The notes under the pieces were generated by a model that worked only from the letters and a program-made list of their open reading frames with translations, was not told the DNA's origin and did not search any database. This document shows positions 47,580 through 58,318 of a stretch of 64,000 bases of DNA, in pieces (position 1 is the stretch's first letter; the number at the start of each line of letters is the position of its first letter). The DNA is from Datura wrightii (Eukaryota; Streptophyta; Magnoliopsida; Solanales; Solanaceae): positions 60,232,001 through 60,296,000 of the forward strand of contig JASDFA010000018.1 in the NCBI GenBank assembly GCA_035772735.1, in the 5' to 3' direction. Both the position numbers and the translations under genes were made by a program.

Positions 47580-48189
47580 AAAAATATTTTTTTTTCCTTT
47601 CTTTCCTTAGTGTAAAGTTTTTCTTTTATTCTATTTTCTTTCCTTTTTCTTGACTAGGCTTAGATTTGCATTTTAATTAGTAATTTTTATTTTATTTATT
47701 TTTTTTTAGTAGGGAATCTATGAATTTAACCAATTTTTGTTTAGTGAGGTGATTTTCAGGTATACTGGAGGAAAAATACTTGGAATCGAGGAAACGAGGC
47801 GAGGTATGAAAAATAAAATTTGATGGTGAAACAGAGCACTGGCGCGTTGGCGCCGTGTCACGGAGGCAATGCTCCGCGTTGACCTCCGTGACACGTTGAA
47901 GGTGAATCTGGAATTTTTAAAATTCCAGTAAGCCAACGCGTTGGCTCCGTGTCACGGAGGAGGGGCTCCGCGTTACCCTCCGTGACACGTTGCCCTTATT
48001 CCAGTGCCGGGTCACACCGGGTTTCCGGGTGACCCGCGTTTTTCTTTTAAATAAACCCCCGATTTTCGCCCAAATTTCCCCATTCCTTCTACCCTCCGCG
48101 ACCAAACACCCATTTCCCTACCCCCAAGCTCCGTTCCACGTTGATAGGCAAGGAAAACGTCAAGTTTTTTTCGGTTCTTCAAATCCAAG
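47580..48189 (+). promoter_or_regulatory. Putative internal promoter and leader exon of ORF2 in element H
   Basis: AT-rich spacer to 47830, then two 40-bp palindromes at 47855-47894 and 47949-47988 with identical 12-bp arms GTGTCACGGAGG / CCTCCGTGACAC and 16-nt loops containing CTCCGCGTT. A direct-repeat-like GGGTCACACCGGG / GGGTGACCCGC stretch follows at 48006-48040, then TTTTAAATAAAC (48045-48056) as a possible TATA-like box, then a C-rich leader ending in the splice donor at 48189/48190. This mirrors the LTR promoter layout of the same element. Confidence 0.5.
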
Positions 48190-48899
48190 GTAAGTTTTCA
48201 TCTTCGATCTCAAATTTCTGGCGAGTTTTGTCACTTTTGAGCATGTGAGGTGAGATATATCACCCTAGGTAAAAAAATTAAACATGATGTGAATTATTTT
48301 GTGATTGATTATGTTCGGATTATTGTAGTTGACGTTTGAACTGATCGATTGATTGAATAATTCAATATTGATTGTCGAATTGAGTTCTAGGGCTTGGGTT
48401 GTTGGATTTGAACGTGGGTAACTTGATAGTTTGATGAAATTGGTGCCTGGGTGTGTTTAGTAGTTGAGATAAGTCGTGGTAACTATTGTTTAATTGTGGA
48501 AAGACGACTAATTCTCAAATTTCTGTGGGGAAGTGCATAATGTGTGAATTGGTTGAATTGCTTAGATTAGTTGTATATAATAGGTTTGTATTGTTGTTCT
48601 TATTTCTGTGGTGGTTATTGTTGCTAAGTGCAGTGGGTGAATAGCTGTCGATAGGAGGATTGGGTTAGCTGTATGAAGTCTGAGTAATTCGCTAGCCGTT
48701 ATGCTGTCGAAATTTTGTGAACGCACTAAGCAACATGTTTATAGTTGATTGTGTTTGGGGGTGTAAATAGAGTTATCCTTGCTAAAATGTTGTAAATTTT
48801 GTTAAAGACTAAGTGTGGGGTAAATTTTGTTTAACCCGACCTTAGCCGAAGCTAACAAGTTTTTAGCTTAATATTGTGCTTGTCTGTGTAAATTGACAG
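48190..48899 (+). other. Probable intron in the ORF2 leader of element H
   Basis: Donor CCAAG|GTAAGT and acceptor TGTAAATTGACAG|GTACAATG, 710 bp, AT-rich, ending five bases before the ORF2 ATG. Donor and acceptor positions are kept in element A although the intron sequence has diverged. Confidence 0.6.
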
Positions 48900-48904
48900 G
48901 TACA

Positions 48905-50125
48905 ATGGCTAGCCGACAAGATAAAGGCAAGGGTGCCTCAACCTCAGGCACCGGCAGAAAGAGAATGAGACTGGGCGCTGCTGTCCCAGCTGCACCTGCT
49001 ATTCCACGCGGTCAACACCGCCGATACGGAACACGATGGGTCACCGACGAAGGGAAGAAATGGTATAATAAGCACAAGGAAAGCAAATACTTCCCGGAGG
49101 AATATATTGCAAGGGAACCACTTGCACAGGAGTTCCCTCACATGGTGCAGAGGATTGAGGCAGCTGGGCTCAGTTTTATTTTTCAGGAGCCCAAGGAGTG
49201 CAACCTTCACTTGGTCCGGGAATTCTACGCCAACTGGAACCCGGCCATCAGGAGCCATACTATTAAAATCAGAGGGCAGATTGTCACTCTGGAACCCCAC
49301 CAGCTGAATGCCATCGTTGGAGCGCGGGACACAGACGCCCATGTTCTCCGCCAGCTCAATATCACCCCACCGTACACCGACATCAGACGTACGTTGTGTG
49401 GGGCTCGATCCACAGCCTGATGGAGGAGACACAAAGAGAGGGGTTACCACCAGAATCTGCCTTATTCGCAGATGAACAAGGAGGCCAGAATCTGGCTAAA
49501 AATAGTATGTTCGTGTTTGATCCCGGGAGTGCATATGACAGACGTGACCCGGGACCGTGTCTGCCTGGTGTATGCCCTTATGAAAGGGCTTGAGATTAAT
49601 GTGGGGGCGGTTATAATATCTGCCATGAAGAGAGCCAGACTACACCAGGGCCACAGATACGGGTTTGGCGGACTCATCACCACCTTCCTCCGAAGCCTTG
49701 ACATCGAGGAAGAAGCCTTGGATTACATTCCGCAGTTGGAGCGGAGGGCCCTTGATGTGACAAAAACCAAGGCCCCTGACACTACACACGGACCTGTGCT
49801 GACTCTGGGCGAGCGACATGCTCGTGACGACCAGTATATGTCCCGTATGTTCGGCATGCAGATGCTGCAGCTACGGATAGGTGGGAGACCAGCCACCGAG
49901 GATGAATTATGGCAGCTGGAGCTGGACTACCCCTTCGGCGAGAACACCAGAGCTTTATGCAAGGTGGGGCCAGCCTTTGTGGAGCCGACTGACGACGACG
50001 TCCCTACTGATGAGGAGACACATCGTGAGGACTCTGATGTAGAGTCCGATGACGGCGATGGAGCTGATTCAGATATGGGCGACGAGGCCGCAGCACCGGA
50101 TGAGGAAGTCGAATATTTCGACTAA
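48905..50125 (+). pseudogene. ORF2 of element H, 'putative plant transposon protein' type, one in-frame TGA
   Basis: 1221 bp from ATG 48905 to TAA 50125 with a single interruption, TGA at 49418-49420, where element A has CGA (arginine). Parts in order: basic, glycine/serine-rich N-terminus (SRQDKGKGASTSGTGRKR), RRYGTRWVTDEGKKWYNKH, REFYANWNPAIRSHTIKI, GARDTDAHVLRQLNI, then after the stop a HKERGYHQNLPYSQMN segment, CLVYALMKGLEINVGA, GHRYGFGGLITTFLR, a HARDDQYMSRMFGMQML segment, and an acidic tail from about 49985. No recognisable catalytic triad, signal peptide or membrane segment, so it does not look like a classical envelope protein. The function is unknown; a nucleic-acid or chromatin role is only a guess. 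Confidence 0.8.
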
Positions 50126-52031
50126 GCAGGGAGTTCCACCACCCAAAATTTTGTGCTTTGTATTTTTGTAAACACTGGGGACAGTGTTCGATTTAAGTGT
50201 GGGGTGGGGAGTAGTTAGGTGCTGGGTCATAGGCTCTAAATCTGCTGTATATTCTTCCTTGACGTTTATGTATGTCTGTGCTTTCCCTGTTCTTGTGAAC
50301 TGATTTGTGAATGATGTGTATATATTTGTTTGTGGCTAATGATGTGTGTCTTTAAAAAGTTATGGTTGCCTTTGTAAATATTTTGTAAATTTTGTAAATT
50401 TTTTCTTTTTCTATCGATATGATCGATATTTTTCAAAATTTTTGCGAAAAGATTTTGCATTTATCAACATAGTTTGCAAATATTTTCTATCGAAATGATC
50501 GATGTGTTGCAAAAAATTTGAAGTTTTAATTTTGGGTTTCTCGGAGTTTGTTTTCGGTTCTTTTACCGAGAATAGTCCCATTGAACCGATGTCATAGTTA
50601 GTGACCATTCCCTATGGTGGATGGATGACGACCGTCTTAAGGGAAATGTAGTCGATAGGAGTAGATGTTTTGTTTTTAGTTTCTTTGGTGGATTGCATCA
50701 ATAAACTGTAGTTGCGTATGGTTGCTAAAATTTCGTTGCGTGTTGTAATTGATGTTCAAAACGTGAAAATGATTCGTTTGAAAGCATGCAATTTTGTAAA
50801 TATGTTGAGTTACCTAGGCTAGAGAATTTGGTTCATTATGATTGAGGCTTAATCTTGAATTCATGTAGTTGACTAATTAAAGAGTCCGTGAATGCATCTT
50901 GATTCGAGCATGTGCATAAAGTGTGAGTGAGGTTTTGCTATTCCATGTCATTGTGAATTGTCTAGAACTTGCCTGGTGTGTATACAAAACGAAATGAAGG
51001 AGGTGTAGCGTCGGAAAGGATGTAGGCATTTCTTTTTTTTAACCGTTAGTTTCCAATTTTTTTCTTGTCAAATTCTACCTTTTTATATGTTGTGTACCCT
51101 AGTCAGCCCGTTGAGCCTTTAGCCGATTTCTTTCTTTTGTCCAGAATTGTATGAACTAAGCTTTATTCCTTCTTTTCATTAGCCTTAAAGTCTATAAGAA
51201 GCTCTTAAGCGCTTACAAAGAACAGAAAATGTTTCCCAAAGTGTTAAAGAGTGAAAAGAGTGAAAAGAAAAGAAAAGCAAAGTGAGGAAAGAAAAGATGA
51301 TGTTGAAGAGGCACTAGTTGTAATTAAATGATAGTGAGGGTACATGAAAACCCTCTGTTTTGTGTCAAGTGTGCCGATAAAATGGGTTGTATGAAAGTAA
51401 ATCAGCATGAATGGGAGAAAAAGAGAAAAGAGAGGAACAATGTCCATGAGTCGATGGGAATGAGTTGAAAAGGCGCTTAAGGATGCTAGCGACTATTATT
51501 GGCTAATCCAATATATATATACTAGATCCATAGCCCAGTTACAACCCATTAAAAGTCCTATTTGATCCTACATTGCATTTCTTTATATTAGTGGAGTAAT
51601 ACACTAAGGGCAAGCCTATGGGTCATGACATGATGCATGCGAATTCTTTTGGGAGAGAGAGTGAAATTAATTTTTATATGCCCCTACTTGCATGTTTGTG
51701 TGCTGCACGAACATAAAAGGGGAAGTTTCTCTCGAGTTGTGAGGGTACATGCTTGATGAAAGATTGATTTTCGTGTCGGATCTCTTGATTAGTTGATTTG
51801 CATGAGTTTGCCGATATCAATAATCAATTCTTAAAAGTTTAGGAAGCCTCGATGTATTATGGTCATTGTCTTGTACGACCAAGCATGTTTTCTTGATGAT
51901 TTGCAAGAATTGAATAATCAGTATGACCGTAGCGTAAAATGTTGCACCATAGTGACGAAGGTTGGGATGTAATTTGCATGAGTTGTGTATGTGTTGTTCG
52001 AGGACGAACAAGGATTTAAGTGTGGGGTAAG
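50126..52031 (+). other. Element H 3' noncoding region with polypurine tract
   Basis: No coding signal. It contains the conserved 27-bp block at 50619-50645, a GAAAAG-rich purine tract at 51240-51440, and the polypurine tract AGTGTGGGGTAAG at 52019-52031 next to the LTR. A and E have homologous tracts. Confidence 0.75.
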
Positions 52032-53496
52032 TGATCTTGGGCAAATTTATATGCCCAAGTGATACTCAAACGTATCATTTTTACCTTGTTTGTTGTGCAA
52101 TGTGTATATAATATCATGTATTTGGTAATAAAATGCGAATTTATACTAACCAACATGATTAGCATTTGTTTTGCAGGATAATGTGATTTTTAGGAGCTAA
52201 AATGCGTGTTGGAACTATGTCGGAGTTGGACTTGGATGCGAGCGTGGAAAAGACCTTGGATGGCACATTTTAGACTGGCTCCGCGATGGAGCCGTGCCAC
52301 GCTGCCATCGTGGTAGCGCACTGCCTGGGCAGGAATTAATTAGGCAATTTCCAGTGTGCCTGCGCGTCAGTTCCGTGGCACGGAGATAGGCCTCCGCGAT
52401 GGCCTCCGTGCCACGTTGAGACCAATTATCCGGACCCTGCAATTTCCAGAGAGGGTCTGCGTCCACGCCGTGTCACGGAGGCAGTGCTCCGCGTTGGCCT
52501 CCGTGACACGTTGCTTGTTATTCCGGGAAAAATTTCCCACTAGTATAAATAGCACACTTAGGTTATTTTTAAAGGATTTTTTTTTTAGTTCTAGTTTTTA
52601 GCAGAGTTCAGGAGTGGAGAGAGGAACATGGTTTTGTGGCAGTTGAAGAATAGAAAAGATAAGAGTTTTCTTCTCTTCCCTTCTTCTTTTCCTTCAATTG
52701 TATGCATGATTTACACTCATTCTAGGACGATTAATCCAAGAATGAGTGGCTAATTCCTTTCTTGCTGAGGTTTTGAACTTGTGTAATGATTATTGGTAAT
52801 AATTGATATGGTTTCTTCTTCTTCTTGCATATTGTTCTATTAATTCTTGTGCTTAGTACATTCTTGATTGGCCACCATTAATGTATATCTAAAAAGTCCA
52901 ATTTCACTCGAGAGAGCATGAAATTGGAAAGTTGTGAATTAATAGGGTATTGTTCTTAACTTGATTTGGGAAAATTGGGTTTTGATGTGCTTTCTTGATA
53001 GAAATATACTTGAAAGCCGTATTAGTCAATTTAGGAACCGGCATTGTAGTGTTAGGTCATAAATTTCATTTGATCACAGAAATGTAGACGAATGGTTTAT
53101 GATTCTAAAGTGAAATTAAATACGAGAGTTTTAATTTCTAGGCAAACGTTCTTGACTAGCAATATGAAGAAGAGGATGACCAAATTATCATAATTATCAA
53201 CTCCATTACTCGTTCTTAACCTTGGCATGAGCATATCCATTGTCTGAATTCAACGTAAATAATAGTTGTTAAGTTTAGTATATAATTAGTTTAGACACAA
53301 AACTCCCTAAATTCTTGATTGGATAGTTGTTAGCATAGTTAGAAATTGAATAGAAATATAGTGAACTAGGAAATTTTGCATATCCAGAGCAGCCTCCTTG
53401 GATCGATACTTGGCTACTTAGCCACTTTATTACTTGTTTGACCACGTACACTTGCGTGTCGGTTTTTAACACATACCGAGCAGCAAAGGGCGAACA
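52032..53496 (+). repeat. Element H 3' LTR
   Basis: 1465 bp, identical in length to the 5' LTR with about 11 substitutions. Followed by the GCGCA duplication at 53497-53501. Confidence 0.95.
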
Positions 53497-53785
53497 GCGC
53501 ACCCTCCTGCCGGCGTGGCACGTTGGCTGGCACACCCATGGCACTTCCATGTTTTCTTCATGTCTCCTTCTTTGCACTCAATCCCGAACTCCCTTTATCT
53601 TCATGCATCGTCATATTAATCTCATCATTAGCATTTTTCACCTATAAAACAAAGAGCTAATCAAATTGGTTAGTTTACGCACGAAATTATACAAAATAAC
53701 ATGAGAATGTAATTAATCAAATTGACAAACATGACTTAATTAAGTTATAAAATAGCACTTGGGCACGTAATTATGCCCAAGATCA

Positions 53786-55640
53786 CTACCCCACACTTAA
53801 CACCTTGTTCGTCCTTGAACAACTCTTTTACATCTCATGCACATGAAGACTCACACGTAGCTAATTGAAGCAAGATAATTCAAGCTACGGCTACAATGAT
53901 TGTTTTAGATGGCAAGTTAAAAATATAGCATGCAAGGTATAACCATTTAAATCAAATATAACTATGTAAAGACTTCCTAGCCTCAAGAATCGACTCTCAA
54001 TCTCAACAACTCATGCAAATCAACCGATCAAGAAATCCAACATGAATTTTATACTTCATTAAACATGTACCCTCACAACAAGAGAGTTACCCATTTTTAC
54101 TCACAAATTTTCAAATTATAACATGTATGGGTATATGAATACAATTACACTCACAAAGAATTCACATGCAACATGTATTGACCCATAATCTTGCCCTTAG
54201 TGTTTTACTCCACTAATTTAAGAATGTTCGACAGTAAGATCAAGTAGGACTTATTGGGTTGTAATGTAAGCTAAGGGCGCATAGGTACTATTATGGCTAA
54301 TAATAGTGACTATCTTCCCTAAGTGCTTTTAATACACCGCATTCTCCTTAAGAACTTACCTTCCTCTTACTTCACCTTTATACTTTTCTATTCCCATTTT
54401 CCTCCTTTGTTTCCCTATCTCATTAGGCACACTTAACTTGTTAGTACAGAGTACTTGAGAAATTTTCTTTGGTTTTCTTTTTCGCTCTTTTCTTCTTTTA
54501 CTCCCTACTAACTGTTATTCATTTTTAAAAAAGTGCACCTATAGTCTTCTCTTCCACTCCCACAACTACTATTTTCCTTCTTTTTTCACTTCTCACTCCT
54601 TAACTTCTTTTGCAAATTCACATAAGTGCTTAGGAGTTTTGGATCAAATTCAAGACTAATGAAAAGAAAGGATTAAGCTCATTTTGTGGCTAGCAAATAA
54701 TAGGCTAAAGGTTTAATGGGGCTAACTAAGATCAGACATTCATGGTAGGTAAAGCAAGGGATAAAACTTAGACTCATTCAAAGAAATGCCTAAATCATCT
54801 CCTACAATCTACATCCTTCATTTCGATTTGTAAACACACCAGGCAAGTTCTAGACACTACAAAATAGCATGGAATATTCAAAAACCTTACACACACAACA
54901 TATGCTCAATTCAAGACAAATTCCGCAGACTCTTAACTCAGCTAATCACAAGAATGCAAAATTCATCTTCAAACATATTGAGTCACATCCAAGAGCTTAG
55001 GTGTGTCAAACATAGTTATAGAACTACTCACATGCTTCAAAATTTACAACACTTGTATCTCACAATCATACATAGCACATAACAAGAACATAAAGCCATC
55101 AATCAACTATCAGGTTCTAAAATAAACCTATTGAGTAATTTTCCCTCAAGACGGTCGTCATCCATCCCTAACTATGACTAAAACAGCTATGTATGCACAA
55201 AGAAAAATTTTATTCATTGGTTAAAAAGTGCCCCCAGTCGGAAAAGAACCGAAAAGAAAAACCAACAGGTGGGTGGATCATGCTCAACTCAAAAAAAATT
55301 TCATCAACAAATGCCATATCAAGAACTAAATTCACCCGAAATCATTAAGCACAAAATTTAAAATTTCCCTCACCCCACACTTGAATTATGCTATGTCCCT
55401 AAAGCATCAAATTAAAATTCAAAAAGGGTGAGAAATACTCTCTGAGGCCTCTAGGCGTAGCTAACAGCATATTTTCTTTCATTTTTGCAAAAGTGGGTTA
55501 TCAACCCCACACTTTTCCTCTTTCATGCTTCTTAGCTTCCTCTTCCAAGGGTACTCAGACTTCCCCTCCATCTGTGCTTAATTCACCACCAAAAACAACA
55601 ACAAAATGATATAAACAAAATCAACACAAAGGAAAAATAA
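53786..55640 (-). other. Element E 3' noncoding region
   Basis: Minus-strand polypurine tract AAGTGTGGGGTAG borders the LTR at 53786-53798. The conserved 27-bp block is at 55141-55167 and a pyrimidine-rich (purine-rich in element sense) tract at about 54360-54620. No ORF2 is detectable between here and protease, unlike A and H. Confidence 0.7.
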
Positions 55641-55658
55641 AATTGTACCTGTGGTACC

Positions 55659-55676
55659 CTTGGGTTGCCTCCCAAG
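55659..55676 (-). other. Post-gag-pro stem-loop, element E
   Basis: Minus strand CTTGGG-AGGCAA-CCCAAG: the same loop as A and H with both stem strands changed so that pairing is kept. Confidence 0.65.
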
Positions 55677-58197
55677 CAGCGCCTGATTTCACATCGCGGC
55701 ATGACGTGGACTATCCTTTTCAGTACATCCTCAAACCATTGTTCCCTATCGAGAACCATCTTCTTCTCTTTTTATTTTTTGAGGGAACATCCTCCACTTT
55801 GTCCCTCTCTTCTTCCAACTTCTTTTCTAACTGAAGCCCTTCATCAGATTTGTGCTGAAAAGTAATCTTCTCATGCGGCCGTGGACCTATGGAATCTGCC
55901 ACCCCATTTATCCTCTGACAACACACTGACCTTACAAAGGTCTCTGTAGTGTATGGATGGGTTACTCTCTTGGTAGACCCGGAAGAGTTCTTCTTCATCA
56001 TCGACCCTCATTTTCAAGATCCCTGCTCTTACATTAATAATTGCTCCTCCAGTGGCCAAGAATGGACTTCCCAAGATTAGGAGTACCTTGTCATCAACTT
56101 TAAAATCTAATAAATGAAGTCAGCGGGTATAATGAACTTACCCACTTTGATGAGAAGCTCCTCGATTATTCCATCTAGTGCCACTCACAACTTTTCTGCC
56201 AACTACAACATCATTCATGTTGGTCTCGGTTGACCCAACCCCAAGGTGTTAAAAAAAGATAGGGGCATTAAATTAACTGCTGCCCCTAAATCACATAGAG
56301 CTCTTATCACCTCAGCTTTACCAATTTGTATGGGCGGGGGGGGGGGGGGGGTAAAACTCCCTAGGTCTTTGAGCTTTTTCGATATCTTGCTCATTACCCT
56401 GTGGATGCACTCCTCAGTCAGTGCTACTGTCTGAACATCCACCAATATGACTTTGTTGGTCACCACATCCTTCAAGCACTTATCGTACTTGGGCATTCCC
56501 TGCAAAACATCAAGCAAAGGCAAATTTATATGAAGTTCTTTGAAAATATCAAAGAACTTTTTAAAGCATTCCTCCTCCTTGCTCTTTTTCAGTCTTTGCA
56601 GGAATGGTGGTACTGTTCTCTGTGTTGTCTGCAATGATGATTGTGCATTTTTTTGCACAGGACTCTGATTATCTCCCTTTTCAGTCGGTGGTCTTCTAAC
56701 CAGCTCGAGCTGCACCTCATTTTTCTTCTCTTTCGGTGTTGTATCAGCCAATTGCCTGCCACTCCTCAAACTGATGGCATTAACCTATTGGGCGTTTGTA
56801 TCTATGTCACTAGGTAACCCTCCCTGAGGTTTGGTGTGCTGAGCAGCTGCTATTTGACCCATCTGCTTCTCTAGATTGCGGGTGGCCAACTGCTGATTTT
56901 TCAAATCTGATGCCATCCTCGCCTGATTCTCTACTAATTGGGTCTGTGTTTCCATAATATTCTACAATGTCTCCTCAATGTTTCTGCTCAACTGGACACC
57001 ATTCGGCCTGTTCTACTACTGATACAGTTGCTGCTGAGATTTCTGGTAGCTTTGACTTTGATTTCCACCCCAAGAAAAATTCGGGTGGCTCTGCCAATTC
57101 TTGTTATAATTGTTCCCAAAATTCTGACTGTTTCTCTGTACATTCCCAACAAAATTGATCGATTTAGGATTTTCCCCGCAAGATTATGCATTGTTCCCAT
57201 TATTACCGCAGATTTCACACCAACTAGGAGCCTACTGAACTGCATTCACTTGTCCCTGTCGTTGGTTCATACTCAGTTTGTTGAACTAAGTTATCATCTG
57301 ATGCTGAAATGATGCTAGTTGTGCCACCAAGGCATTGACACCATCCACCTCTATTAGCCCTGCTATTCTCTTTCCTGCCCCTCTCAATGACTCGTTGTGC
57401 CACTCTAGATTTCCCTGAGCAATCCTGTTCAACAAAGTGTATAGCTCATCATAAGTCTTCTCCAATGCTTTCCCACCCGATGCAGAGTCTAGTAAAATTT
57501 TGGTGTGTGGGTCTTAACTTTCCACAAAGGTATGGGCTAGCACTTTATTGGACTGCTGATGATGGGGGCAGTCAATAATGACTTGAATCTCTCCCAAGCC
57601 AAATACAAGTTCTCCTCTGGCCTCTTCTTGAAGCTTAAAATTTCACTTTTGAGTTTGGCAGTCTTGCCTGAAGGAAAGAATCTGATGAGGAACTTCTTTG
57701 CCAAATCATCCCAAGACGTAATGGAATTAGGTGGCTCAGCCTTCAACTACCTCTTTGCCTCTCCCAATAATGAAAATGGGAAGAATGTGAGTCGAACAAT
57801 AATTAGTTGACACTCCGATGGGGACGAAGGTACCACTGATCTCCAAGAAGTTCTATAAATGCTGTTGTGGGTCCTCATGAGTCATCCCAGTGAATTGGCC
57901 ACTAGAATGTAACAGCTGCACCATATTTTGTTTAAGTTCAAAGTTCCCTCCAGGCTCCAGTTTGTGGATACTAGAGGTCACATTTGTTGCTAGTGGGATC
58001 GCCACTTCGCGACTGGTCGGGCTTCCATGGTTTCAGGTAACAACTCTACTTGCTGCTGGTGGGTGTTATTGTAACCACTCCTGAAGTCTCTTTAGCTTTC
58101 GCTCTAGAGCTTCCCTCCTGAGTAAATGAAGTTGATGTTCAGGTTCAAGCGACGGTTCCACTAGCTCTCTATTCCTTTCCAACTCTGCAAGGACAAC
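55677..58197 (-). pseudogene. Gag-protease of element E, degenerate
   Basis: Minus-strand gag starts near 58197 (ELVEPSLEPEHQLHLLRRE). The core is best read at 57746-57537 (AEPPNSITSWDDLAKKFLIR, FFPSGKTAKLKSE). A zinc knuckle-like region is near 57230-57180. Protease lies in 56769-56215 (RALCDLGAAVNLMPLSFF) and continues out of frame to 55871 (MGSPFLATGGAIINV). Stops and shifts are frequent. A 16-base G run at 56336-56351 lies in the protease N-terminal region and adds prolines on the minus strand. As in A and H, no pol follows. Confidence 0.8.
56336..56351. repeat. Poly-G run in element E protease region
   Basis: Sixteen consecutive G on the plus strand, preceded by GGGC. Length is unreliable in most assemblies. 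Confidence 0.9.
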
Positions 58198-58294
58198 CTG
58201 TCACCTGCAATATAGCAGACTAAGACAAAATTTCTCAACACTTAAGGAGATTAAAAATCACACAAAAATAGAAAAATTTACTAAACTTCACCAG

Positions 58295-58312
58295 TACCCG
58301 GCAACGGCGCCA
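58295..58312 (-). other. Primer-binding site, tRNA-Asp type (element E)
   Basis: Minus strand TGGCGCCGTTGCCGGGTA, one mismatch to the tRNA-Asp complement, six bases inside the LTR. Confidence 0.9.
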
Positions 58313-58318
58313 AAAACT

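Larger units (their letters stand above)
43521..53496 (+). mobile_element. Element H: young, structurally complete non-autonomous Athila-like element
   Basis: 9976 bp with two 1465-bp LTRs (43521-44985, 52032-53496), both TGATCTTGGG...GAACA, and a perfect GCGCA duplication (43516-43520, 53497-53501). I count about 11 differences between the LTRs (~0.75%), which would correspond to a few hundred thousand years at common plant LTR rates. Order: tRNA-Asp primer site, gag-protease with one in-frame TAG, post-coding hairpin, internal palindromes, leader with intron, ORF2 with one in-frame TGA, long 3' noncoding tract, polypurine tract. No RT/RNase H/integrase, so it must have been copied in trans. 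Confidence 0.93.
42234..53785 (-). repeat. Element E 3' LTR, interrupted by element H
   Basis: Pieces 42234-43520 and 53502-53785 (1571 bp together) match the 1572-bp LTR at 58319-59890. It carries direct GCGTGGCACGGC repeats at about 43370 and 43400, and a CTATAAATTA box (minus) near 43240. H inserted at GCGCA. Confidence 0.9.

Noticed and set aside
48905..50125. Envelope gene
   Set aside because: Position fits, but there is no signal peptide or transmembrane segment; the tail is acidic and soluble-looking.
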